The notes under the pieces are model-generated. The model did no database searches. It was not told the origin of the DNA and saw only the letters and a program-made list of their open reading frames with translations. A stretch of DNA of 5,339 nt from Candidatus Parcubacteria bacterium. GTDB taxonomy: Bacteria > Patescibacteriota > Patescibacteriia > Patescibacteriales > UBA12075. Location of the stretch: the NCBI GenBank assembly GCA_023139655.1, contig JAGLNE010000018.1, positions 1 through 5,339 of the forward strand, written 5' to 3'. Below, one piece after another: positions 1-5,339 of the stretch. The position numbers and the translations under genes were made by a program. Each line of letters opens with the position of its first letter. Position 1 is the first letter of the stretch.

Positions 1-210
1 AAACACCTCGCCGTGTTCAACCGGGTTCATTGTACCGGCATCAACATTAACATAGGGGTCAACTTTTATACAACTAACCCGGTAACCTTTGGACAACATG
101 ATCCGGCCAATTGAAGCCGTGGTTATGCCTTTCCCGACCCCGGAAAGGACGCCGCCAACCACAAAAATAAACTTCGTTGAAGACTTTTTCTTAGCTTTTT
201 TAGTTTTCAT
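1..210 (-). CDS. pyrG: CTP synthase, N-terminal fragment (cut by window edge)
   Basis: CTP synthase makes CTP from UTP, ATP and glutamine-derived ammonia, the last step of de novo pyrimidine nucleotide synthesis, in the cytoplasm. Only the first 70 residues of the synthetase (amidoligase) domain are inside the window. They contain the family P-loop [10 protein letters not shown] (residues 19-28), the following TTASIGR stretch, KVDPYVNVD (49-57) and [12 protein letters not shown] (59-70), all of which match the conserved CTP synthase N-terminus. The start is the ATG at 208-210. It gives a lysine-rich leader of about 12 residues ([12 protein letters not shown]) before the usual beginning at KFIFVVGG, and no internal Met offers a shorter start. 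The bases just before the ATG are CCCCCCTAT, so there is no Shine-Dalgarno sequence. It lies downstream of rplI on the same strand, separated by a palindromic repeat. Identification is secure; the remainder cannot be judged. Confidence 0.95.
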   Translation of the reverse strand, partial: MKTKKAKKKSSTKFIFVVGGVLSGVGKGITTASIGRIMLSKGYRVSCIKVDPYVNVDAGTMNPVEHGEVF

Positions 211-226
211 ATAGGGGGGATGAAAT

Positions 227-257
227 ATTATATTATTGTCATTCTGAGCGGAGCGAA
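227..257 (-). promoter_or_regulatory. possible pyrG promoter beside the palindromic repeat
   Basis: On the minus strand a perfect TATAAT lies at 232-227, about 17 bases before the pyrG ATG, which would give a leader of roughly 10 nt. The only -35-like hexamer is a weak TTCGCT at 257-252 with a 19-bp spacer, and it lies within the palindromic repeat. AT-rich DNA makes chance matches common, so this is only a candidate. Confidence 0.3.
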
Positions 258-317
258 GAATCCCGTGAATGTAGAGGCGAGATCCTTCACTCCGCTTACG
301 CTTCGTTCAGGATGACA
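237..317. repeat. dispersed palindromic repeat, copy 1 (TGTCATTCTGA family)
   Basis: This 81-bp imperfect palindrome fills most of the spacer between rplI and pyrG. The left end reads TGTCATTCTGAGCGGAGCG, and the right end, read on the other strand, begins TGTCATCCTGAACGAAGCG, so the arms pair with a few mismatches or G-U wobbles. A second copy lies at 3854-3946 with the same termini and the same GCGAAGRATCCCGTG segment. Repeats with such CATTCTGAG/GAATGACA ends occur in many bacterial genomes, from memory; no transposase is present here. It has no T-tract, so it is not a standard terminator, although a transcript through it would fold. Confidence 0.85.
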
Positions 318-327
318 GTTGTTTATA

Positions 328-777
328 TTAGTCTATTTCTTCTTTCAAAACTTCCAATTTTATTGTAGCCTTTTTCTGGCCTATGCGCAATTCTATTGTA
401 TGCTTGCCAAATTTTTTGATTGGCTGTCTTAATTTAATTTCAAAAGGCTCTACATTAAACCCTAAAGCTTTTATCTCCTTGGCAATCGCCTTTTTATCCA
501 AACCGGCATAAAGAGTACCGGTATCATTCACCTTGGCGCTTACAACAATCCGTTTACGGTCCAGCTGACTGACAAGCTTAAACTTGTCTTTACTGCCTTG
601 CTTCTTTAAGCGCTCTCTCTTAGACGCCTGAGCACTTAACATGTTTAGGGTATGTTTGGTAAGAATATCGGCAATACCATTGGGAATTAAATAATTCCGA
701 GCATAACCGTTTGGTATCTCCTTGATATCGCCCTTTTTACCGAACTTGGGGATAGTTTTGAGTAATACGACTTTCAT
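328..777 (-). CDS. rplI: 50S ribosomal protein bL9
   Basis: bL9 binds 23S rRNA near the base of the L1 stalk and helps maintain reading frame on the large ribosomal subunit. The 149-residue product has the usual full length. The N-terminal rRNA-binding domain opens with MKVVLLKTIPKFGKKGD and carries the signature GYARNYLIPNGIA (residues 24-36). A charged, helical linker follows (about 40-75), then the C-terminal domain (about 76-149) with VNDTGTLYAG and a lysine-rich end. The ATG at 775-777 coincides with the conserved family start. The sequence before it, TATATTTGAAAC, has no Shine-Dalgarno motif. It sits between the S41 protease and pyrG on the same strand, with repeat-filled spacers of 144 and 117 bp, so a tight operon is not evident. 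Some CPR lineages are reported to lack bL9, so its presence may help placement. Identification is firm. Confidence 0.97.
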   Translation of the reverse strand: MKVVLLKTIPKFGKKGDIKEIPNGYARNYLIPNGIADILTKHTLNMLSAQASKRERLKKQGSKDKFKLVSQLDRKRIVVSAKVNDTGTLYAGLDKKAIAKEIKALGFNVEPFEIKLRQPIKKFGKHTIELRIGQKKATIKLEVLKEEID

Positions 778-783
778 GTTTCA

Positions 784-811
784 AATATAATTAATAATAA
801 CCAAGCTACAA
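784..811 (-). promoter_or_regulatory. possible rplI promoter giving a leaderless transcript
   Basis: On the minus strand TTGTAG (811-806) and TATATT (789-784) are separated by 16 bp. The -10 element ends seven bases before the rplI ATG, so initiation at the usual distance would fall at about position 777, the A of the start codon. This fits the missing Shine-Dalgarno sequence, but the region is AT-rich and the match may be chance. Confidence 0.3.
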
Positions 812-935
812 GATACAATAATCAAAAAATAATCAAACACCAATAACCAATAAATCAAATTGTTTGGTTATTTGAAAATTGGTTATTGTATTTTTTTTGG
901 TTATTGTTACTTGATTATTGGTTATTGGTTATTGG
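796..935. repeat. TTATTGG-type inverted repeat between ctp and rplI
   Basis: The left half is A/C-rich and built from AATAACC, AATAATCAA and ACAAGATACAA words; the right half is the T/G-rich counterpart with GGTTATT words. Three perfect tandem TTATTGG units occupy 915-935. The core folds into a hairpin: 845-851 pairs with 878-884 and 855-860 with 870-875 around a 9-nt loop, and the outer arms pair imperfectly. A T8 run at 891-898 follows the core on the plus strand, but no plus-strand gene lies upstream that would need a terminator. The right end overlaps the final four codons and stop of the S41 protease. Confidence 0.8.
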
Positions 936-2244
936 TCGTAGTGCTAGTATCAGTATCATCTACTTCAGGAGTGGATGTTGAAATTTCTTCTCCCTTAAGC
1001 CAAGCAACCGCCGCATCAAGCTGAGGATCATTGTTTGCCTCATAATCCTCAAACGTAAGATCAATCTCATAATCAGGCATGATCCCCTCGTCATTAATAC
1101 TCCGCCCATTTGGCGTCAGCCATTTGGCGACTGTGATCTTTACTGATGAACCATCATCAAACTTGTTTAAAGTCTGAACCGAGCCTTTGCCAAAGGTTTG
1201 TTTACCTATTACCACCCCTTCGTTATAATCCTGAAGCGCGCCGGATACGATCTCGGAAGCCGAAGCACTGCCTTGGTTAACCAATACCACTGCCGGAAAT
1301 CCCTTAAGCCTGGCCCGGCCCCTAGCTAGATGCTCTATTATACGCCCATCGCTATACTTCTCTGATACTACCACATCATCCTCTATCCATTCACTGGAAA
1401 TCTCAATTGCCGTATCCAGGTAGCCGCCGGGGTTATTCCTTAAGTCCAGGATTACCCCTTCCGGATTACTCTTAATTATTTCCCTTACCGCAGTATCAAA
1501 TAATCTTTTTGTATCATCATTAAAATTCGAAATTTTGATTAAATATATTTCATCGTCCCGTAACTCTGTCCTTACACTGCTGACCACTATCTTGCCCCGG
1601 GTAATAGTTATTTCCCTTACTTTATCCTCACCCTCACGTTTAATTGTTAAAACTACGTCCGTGTCTTTAGGCCCGCGAATTTTGCCTACCGCTTCATCAA
1701 TGGAAATCCCCATCGTAGAACCTTCATCTATCGCCAAAACTAAGTCACCAGCCCTAAGGCCCGCCTTTTCCGCCGGCATATCCGGCAAAGGGGCAATAAT
1801 TGTCAAGACATCGTTCTTAATACCGATCTCCGCGCCGATTCCTTCAAATGTCCCCTTTAAATCATCCTGAAATTCACGCGCGATCTTTGGGTCCATGAAA
1901 ACCGTATACGGATCGCCAATAGATGAGACCAAGCCCTTTAAAGCGCCATAAAATAAAACTTTTTCATTTAGATCTTCTCTGTCAACATATGTTTCTTCAA
2001 TCGCATCCCAAACTTCCCAAAAAAGATTAAAGTCTATATCCTGACTGATCGTACCGGGCTTAATTTCCTGATATTTACCCAGCAACTGACCTACATAAAC
2101 TACTTCTTTAGCGGCCAATTTTTGTAATACTTCATTCTTCCCAGTTAAATACACGCCGGCGCCAAAGCTGACCCAAAGTAATATTATCACTAATACCACC
2201 CAGATAATTCGCTTAATTTTTTTTGATTTTGTGTTTTCCTCCAT
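922..2244 (-). CDS. S41-family C-terminal processing peptidase with PDZ domain
   Basis: This is a membrane-anchored CtpA/CtpB/Prc-type serine protease, expected to act outside the cytoplasmic membrane on proteins recognised through their C-termini. The 440-residue product has a basic N-terminus, one membrane segment (about 13-35), a PDZ domain (about 133-217) and the S41 protease domain (about 225-420) with DLRNNPGG (267-274). Comparison with CtpB spacing gives Ser328 (in GSASASEI) as nucleophile, with Lys353 (FGKGSVQ) and Gln357, so it appears active. The ATG at 2242-2244 is preferred. A TTG at 2302-2304 would add 20 residues, but those are only the translation of an intergenic repeat and would place a second hydrophobic stretch before the basic segment. 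No Shine-Dalgarno sequence precedes either. The C-terminus is a Ser/Thr/Asp tail ending TNNQ, whose codons and stop lie in the TTATTGG repeat. Substrates are unknown. Confidence 0.93.
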   Translation of the reverse strand: MEENTKSKKIKRIIWVVLVIILLWVSFGAGVYLTGKNEVLQKLAAKEVVYVGQLLGKYQEIKPGTISQDIDFNLFWEVWDAIEETYVDREDLNEKVLFYGALKGLVSSIGDPYTVFMDPKIAREFQDDLKGTFEGIGAEIGIKNDVLTIIAPLPDMPAEKAGLRAGDLVLAIDEGSTMGISIDEAVGKIRGPKDTDVVLTIKREGEDKVREITITRGKIVVSSVRTELRDDEIYLIKISNFNDDTKRLFDTAVREIIKSNPEGVILDLRNNPGGYLDTAIEISSEWIEDDVVVSEKYSDGRIIEHLARGRARLKGFPAVVLVNQGSASASEIVSGALQDYNEGVVIGKQTFGKGSVQTLNKFDDGSSVKITVAKWLTPNGRSINDEGIMPDYEIDLTFEDYEANNDPQLDAAVAWLKGEEISTSTPEVDDTDTSTTTNNQ

Positions 2245-2258
2245 ATAAAAAGATGCAA

Positions 2259-2376
2259 GATACAAGATACAAGAAATAAGATACAAACAAATTAAAAGAT
2301 ACAAATTAAAAATTATAAACTGTTTTTAATTTTTAATTTGTCTCTTGTTTGTATCTTATTTCTTGTCCCTTGTATC
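2259..2376. repeat. long imperfect hairpin in the divergent ctp/murA spacer
   Basis: This is an inverted repeat with three paired blocks: 2259-2266 with 2369-2376 (8 bp), 2269-2290 with 2345-2366 (22 bp, perfect) and 2301-2315 with 2327-2341 (15 bp, perfect), around an 11-nt loop at 2316-2326. Between the outer two blocks is a 2x2 mismatch; between the inner two, 10 nt face 3 nt. The left arm is A-rich with repeated AAGATACAA words. It lies 15 bp before the protease ATG and would be inside its 5' leader if the promoter proposed at 2417-2446 is used. No transposase or typical terminator T-tract is associated. Function unknown. Confidence 0.85.
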
Positions 2377-2416
2377 CTTAAACGTTCTTATATTTTACTC
2401 TGATATTTACTTATAA

Positions 2417-2446
2417 ATTTTACCATATTTCGCTCTTTTCAGGCAA
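2417..2446 (-). promoter_or_regulatory. possible promoter for the S41 protease
   Basis: On the minus strand TTGCCT (2446-2441) and TAAAAT (2422-2417) are separated by 18 bp, with a TGG extension directly before the -10 element, as in extended -10 promoters. Initiation would be near 2410, giving a leader of about 165 nt that contains the whole long hairpin. It is the best minus-strand promoter match in the divergent spacer. Confidence 0.4.
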
Positions 2447-2461
2447 GTACCCACCCTACCC

Positions 2462-2490
2462 TTGCCAAGACCCTAAATAGCCGATAATAT
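2462..2490 (+). promoter_or_regulatory. possible promoter for the murA-like gene
   Basis: TTGCCA (2462-2467) and TAATAT (2485-2490) have a 17-bp spacer. Initiation near 2497 would give a leader of about 33 nt for the gene starting at 2530. It is arranged back-to-back with the minus-strand promoter candidate at 2417-2446. The -10 match is imperfect and the area is AT-rich. Confidence 0.35.
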
Positions 2491-2529
2491 AAGGATAGAT
2501 TCAAATAATTAAAATTATCGCTATAAACA

Positions 2530-3843
2530 ATGTCTAATTTTATAATCAATGGTGGGAAAAAATTATCCGGAACAATAAAGACAAATTCAGCAAAAAATTC
2601 CGCGGTGGCGATTCTTTGTGCAACCGCGATGCTTAAGGGAAAGACTACTTTGATAAATGTACCGGCAATTGAAGAAGTTAAAAGGATTATTGAGATTCTG
2701 GAATCTTTAAACATTAAAGTAAGCTGGGCAGGCAAACATGAACTTGAAATTGTTAATCCCGGAAATTTAAAACCAGACAACTTAAACCGCGAATCATTCA
2801 TCAAAACCAGGTCCGGTTTGCTGCTTATGGGCGCCTTGCTCTCCCATGAAGATAAATTTACCCTACCCAAGGCCAGCGGCTGCAAACTGGGCGAACGAAC
2901 GGTCAGCCCCTACATTATCGCTCTTGAACATCTGGGAGTGGCTGTCAACTGCCAAGACGACTGCTATCAAATAAATAAACAAGATATTAAGGCCAGTGAA
3001 TTTACCATGTATGAAGTTGCTGACACGGCCACGGAAAATACCATAATGGCGGCCGTGTTGACTCCGGGTAAAACCATTATTCATTTCGCGGCTTCAAATT
3101 ACATGGTGCAAGACCTCTGTATATTCCTGCATCAGGCCGGAGCGAAAATCAAGGGCATCGGCACTCCGAAGCTGGAAATTATTGGTGTAAATAAATTAAA
3201 GCCAATCAAAAATTATCCTATAATGCCTGACCCGATTGAAAGCATGGCTTTTATCTCTATTGCCATTACAACAAAATCAAGGCTGACAATTACCCATTGT
3301 CCAATAGATTTCTTGCGCCTGGAGCTGGAAAAATTAAGATTAATGGGGCAAAAATTTAATATTAGTAAGCCTTACAAATCTGACAATAAATATTTTGATT
3401 TGGTTGATATTAACATTAAGCCTAGCAAGTTAACCGCGCTGCCTGACAAACTACATCCCCTTCCCTACCCGGGTTTGAACATTGATAATCTACCCTTATT
3501 TGTCCCGATCTTGACGCAAACCAAAGGCACCACACTGGTCCATGACTGGATCTATGAAAACCGGGCAATTTATTATACGGAATTAAATAAACTAGGAGCT
3601 GACATAAAGCTTCTGGACCCGCACCGGGTATCTGTAACCGGTCCAAGCAAGCTTAAAAGTAATGAAATAATCTGCCCGCCGGCGCTTAGACCTTCATTAA
3701 ATCTGCTTATCTGCATGCTGGCCGCCAAAGGCCGCTCTATCCTTCGTAATTCTTACTCTATTGACCGGGGTTATGAAAATATAGTGACCCGCCTCAATAA
3801 ACTAGGCGCCGACATCAAAGCAATCGAAAAACTCAATTTTTAA
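2530..3843 (+). CDS. divergent MurA-like UDP-GlcNAc enolpyruvyl transferase
   Basis: This is an EPSP-synthase/MurA fold enzyme. MurA transfers enolpyruvate from PEP to UDP-GlcNAc, the first committed step of peptidoglycan synthesis, in the cytoplasm. The 437-residue length is near normal (E. coli 419). Retained equivalents of E. coli MurA residues are Lys22-Asn23, Arg94 (R91), Cys118 (C115, in SGCKLGER), Arg123 (R120), Asp319 (D305, in GLNIDN), Arg345 (R331, in YENR) and Arg413 (R397, in IDRGYE). Altered sites include SAKNS for GAKNA, RTVSP for the uracil-contacting RPVDL, ADT for the SVG diphosphate loop, PDPIE for PDRIE and PALRP for the fosfomycin-linked TDLRA. The family and likely chemistry are clear; the sugar substrate is less so, so I give no symbol. 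The ATG at 2530 matches the family start (MSNFIINGG) and has no Shine-Dalgarno sequence. Cys at 118 predicts fosfomycin sensitivity in principle. The PEGA gene follows 112 bp downstream across a repeat. Confidence 0.9.
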   Translation: MSNFIINGGKKLSGTIKTNSAKNSAVAILCATAMLKGKTTLINVPAIEEVKRIIEILESLNIKVSWAGKHELEIVNPGNLKPDNLNRESFIKTRSGLLLMGALLSHEDKFTLPKASGCKLGERTVSPYIIALEHLGVAVNCQDDCYQINKQDIKASEFTMYEVADTATENTIMAAVLTPGKTIIHFAASNYMVQDLCIFLHQAGAKIKGIGTPKLEIIGVNKLKPIKNYPIMPDPIESMAFISIAITTKSRLTITHCPIDFLRLELEKLRLMGQKFNISKPYKSDNKYFDLVDINIKPSKLTALPDKLHPLPYPGLNIDNLPLFVPILTQTKGTTLVHDWIYENRAIYYTELNKLGADIKLLDPHRVSVTGPSKLKSNEIICPPALRPSLNLLICMLAAKGRSILRNSYSIDRGYENIVTRLNKLGADIKAIEKLNF

Positions 3844-3853
3844 AATATTTCAT

Positions 3854-3946
3854 TGTCATCCTGAGTCCCGCTTCTGCGGGGCGAAGGATCCCGTGGTCAT
3901 TTCTCGAGATTCTTCACCCTCGCTTTCGCTCGGGTTCAGAATGACA
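3854..3946. repeat. dispersed palindromic repeat, copy 2 (TGTCATCCTGA family)
   Basis: This 93-bp imperfect palindrome lies between the murA-like gene and the PEGA gene. The left end is TGTCATCCTGAG and the right end, on the other strand, TGTCATTCTGAA. It shares its ends and the GCGAAGGATCCCGTG segment with copy 1 at 237-317. The left arm holds an extra perfect mini-hairpin, CCCGC-TTCT-GCGGG (3867-3880). It contains the GTG at 3893 and ATG at 3941 that extend the next reading frame upstream; both are judged false starts. With no T-tract it is not a standard terminator for the gene before it. Confidence 0.85.
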
Positions 3947-3955
3947 TATGTTATA

Positions 3956-5302
3956 ATGAATCTCAATCAACGACGAATACTCTACATTCTATTTATAATC
4001 GCTTTCTTGACCATAACCCCTTTGGTCTCGCTCTATGCGACCGGCCTTAGGATCGGGAATGGTTTTCGCATCCAAAAAACCGGAATATTAATACTGGATA
4101 CCGAACCTAAGGGGGCCAACATATCGCTCAATGGCAAACAGTTGCGCCGTCCTTTGGCGCGCTTTTTTGACCAAACTCAATCACACATCACCACCCCAAC
4201 AAAAATTAAAAATCTTTTACCAAAGGAATATGATGTCCGGCTTGAATTACCCGGCTATTGGCCTTGGCAAAAAAAATTAGTGGTTGAACCCGGACAATCC
4301 ACTTACGCCGAAGACGTAGTCCTGTTTAAAAATGACGTCCCCCGGCTAATACAAAGCGGCCGGTATGACAATATCGCGCTATCACCGAACAATAAATACT
4401 TAATGGCCAGAGGAGATGACAGCCTTACTTTGATTGATTTAAAAAACGAAAATATTCATACTGTTGTCAGTACTAGCACTGGGGAGGAAGCAATTAACTA
4501 CAATTGGTCGCCTGATAATAAACATCTAATCGCTAATAGTTATCTGTTTGATTTAAATAACCACGCGAAAGACCAAGATCTATCTTCTATTATTAATCCA
4601 AAGATCACTAAAATTAAATGGCAAAACAATGACAGTCTGATTTATAAACAAGGCAACAGCCTGCAAAACTATAACATTAATAACAAAAAAATAGAAACCG
4701 TCAAAAGCGAACTTCTCTTTGATGACTTCTTAGTTAAAAATTCAAATCTATTTACTGTGACAAGAGGAGAACAAAATTCCCAGCTGTTAATTCAAAATAT
4801 CAAGGATGATGAGCTAAATATCAGCTTTGACTTGCCTAAAGCCCAGTATCATTTTGCGCACCCAAACCATAATCTTCTTAATCTTTATGACGACAAACAT
4901 CAAATTTTGTATTTAATTGACCCTTCTTCCACTTTTAAAATATTAAGGGACGCTATTAGCAATATAAAAGAAAGTGTTTGGATAGACAACAACTCCCTGC
5001 TCTTTGCCAATGACTTTGAAATTTGGCTCTATGACGTAAACCACCAGAACCGCACGCTCTTAACCCGCATCAGCGAGCCAATCAAAAAAATCATTTGGCA
5101 CCCCAGCAATAATTATGTAATTTACGCGACTAACAAAAATATAAATACAATTGAACTTGATAAACGGGATAAATTCAATATAACCCGCCTCCTGGAGTTT
5201 GAGGACATCAAAGGTCCGGTACTGGACCTAAATGGCAAAACCCTATATTTTTCGGCCCGCATCGGCAATCAGCAAGGAATTTATAAGTTGACGATACAAT
5301 AG
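3956..5302 (+). CDS. membrane-anchored PEGA-domain protein with probable beta-propeller
   Basis: The molecular function is unknown. The 448-residue product has a short basic N-terminus, one hydrophobic segment (about 8-28) likely acting as a membrane anchor with the rest outside, then a PEGA-type domain (about 43-124) with TEPKGANISLNGK and ELPGYWPWQKKLVVEPG. From about 135 to the end, repeated beta-strand units resembling TolB/WD40-like propeller blades can be seen: LSPNNKYLMARG (142-153), WSPDNKHLIANS (184-195), WQNNDSLIYKQG (222-233), WIDNNSLLFAND (342-353), WHPSNNYVIYAT (381-392) and LNGKTLYFSAR (425-435). Proteins of this layout are common in CPR genomes, from memory. The ATG at 3956 was chosen because the earlier in-frame GTG (3893) and ATG (3941) lie inside the palindromic repeat and would add residues before the membrane segment. 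No Shine-Dalgarno sequence is present. It may be co-transcribed with the murA-like gene, 112 bp upstream. Confidence 0.85.
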   Translation: MNLNQRRILYILFIIAFLTITPLVSLYATGLRIGNGFRIQKTGILILDTEPKGANISLNGKQLRRPLARFFDQTQSHITTPTKIKNLLPKEYDVRLELPGYWPWQKKLVVEPGQSTYAEDVVLFKNDVPRLIQSGRYDNIALSPNNKYLMARGDDSLTLIDLKNENIHTVVSTSTGEEAINYNWSPDNKHLIANSYLFDLNNHAKDQDLSSIINPKITKIKWQNNDSLIYKQGNSLQNYNINNKKIETVKSELLFDDFLVKNSNLFTVTRGEQNSQLLIQNIKDDELNISFDLPKAQYHFAHPNHNLLNLYDDKHQILYLIDPSSTFKILRDAISNIKESVWIDNNSLLFANDFEIWLYDVNHQNRTLLTRISEPIKKIIWHPSNNYVIYATNKNINTIELDKRDKFNITRLLEFEDIKGPVLDLNGKTLYFSARIGNQQGIYKLTIQ

Positions 5303-5339
5303 ATACACGAAACAAACGAAAAAACACGAAAAAAACGAA
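5303..5339. repeat. ACGAA tract at the right edge, cut by the window
   Basis: Directly after the TAG of the PEGA gene the plus strand becomes almost purely A and C with four ACGAA words at 5307, 5316, 5326 and 5335, a spacing of 9-10 bp. It resembles the A/C-rich left arms of the other intergenic repeats and may be the left arm of another inverted repeat; the other half would lie outside the window. Confidence 0.6.

Noticed and set aside
845..898. Hairpin followed by T8 as an intrinsic terminator
   Set aside because: The T-run follows the hairpin only on the plus strand, where no gene is upstream; the stem is also AT-rich and weak. It is better seen as the core of the inverted repeat.
915..935. 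Tandem TTATTGG units as a CRISPR array or iteron origin
   Set aside because: The units are 7 bp with no spacers and no cas genes, and there are no DnaA boxes or replication genes nearby.
1535..1870. Plus-strand open frame of 111 codons
   Set aside because: It lies wholly inside the S41 protease gene on the other strand, shows no family motif and is a shadow frame.
2245..2410. Riboswitch in the leader of the protease gene
   Set aside because: The leader is a simple long hairpin of low-complexity A/T sequence with no conserved aptamer that I recognise.
2439..2885. Minus-strand open frame of 148 codons
   Set aside because: It overlaps the promoter region and start of the murA-like gene antisense and has no recognisable domain; the plus-strand MurA motifs are decisive.
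2863..3084. Minus-strand open frame of 73 codons
   Set aside because: Antisense shadow of the murA-like gene, no motif.
3422..3646. Minus-strand open frame of 74 codons
   Set aside because: Antisense shadow of the murA-like gene, no motif.
3952..3957. Perfect TATAAT as the promoter of the PEGA gene
   Set aside because: It overlaps the chosen ATG, so transcription would begin after the start codon, and no -35 element lies 16-18 bp upstream. No later start would keep the membrane segment.

Overview
The window looks like a piece of a Patescibacteria (Candidate Phyla Radiation) chromosome, most probably a Parcubacteria-type lineage. This is inferred, not proven. The basis is the style of the S41 protease and of the PEGA/propeller protein, moderately AT-rich DNA, the absence of a Shine-Dalgarno sequence before all five starts, and intergenic spaces filled with A/C-rich or palindromic repeats. 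Stop codons are ordinary (TAA, TAG) and nothing suggests UGA recoding.

Layout. The left part reads on the minus strand. From upstream to downstream it holds an S41 carboxy-terminal processing protease (2244 to 922), ribosomal protein bL9 (777 to 328) and the first 70 codons of CTP synthase (210 to 1, cut by the window edge). A 285-bp divergent spacer (2245-2529) separates these from two plus-strand genes: a divergent MurA/EPSP-synthase family enzyme (2530-3843) and a membrane-anchored PEGA-domain protein with a probable beta-propeller (3956-5302). The last 37 bases begin another A-rich repeat tract.

The genes are mostly housekeeping or cell-envelope functions: nucleotide synthesis, translation, envelope proteolysis, a cell-wall-type enolpyruvyl transferase and an extracytoplasmic protein of unknown role. 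I see no defence system, CRISPR array, transposase or RNA gene. The MurA homologue keeps its catalytic residues, but several positions that contact the UDP-sugar in E. coli MurA are changed, so its exact substrate is open.

The least explained signal is between the genes. Each sizeable spacer carries a repeat: two copies of a TGTCATYCTGA palindrome (237-317, 3854-3946), a TTATTGG-based inverted repeat (796-935), a long AAGATACAA-type hairpin with about 45 paired bases (2259-2376), and an ACGAA tract at the right edge. Three of them run into, or appear to run into, coding sequence. One supplies the last four codons and stop of the protease. Two create false upstream starts (TTG at 2304, GTG at 3893), so I moved those two starts inward.
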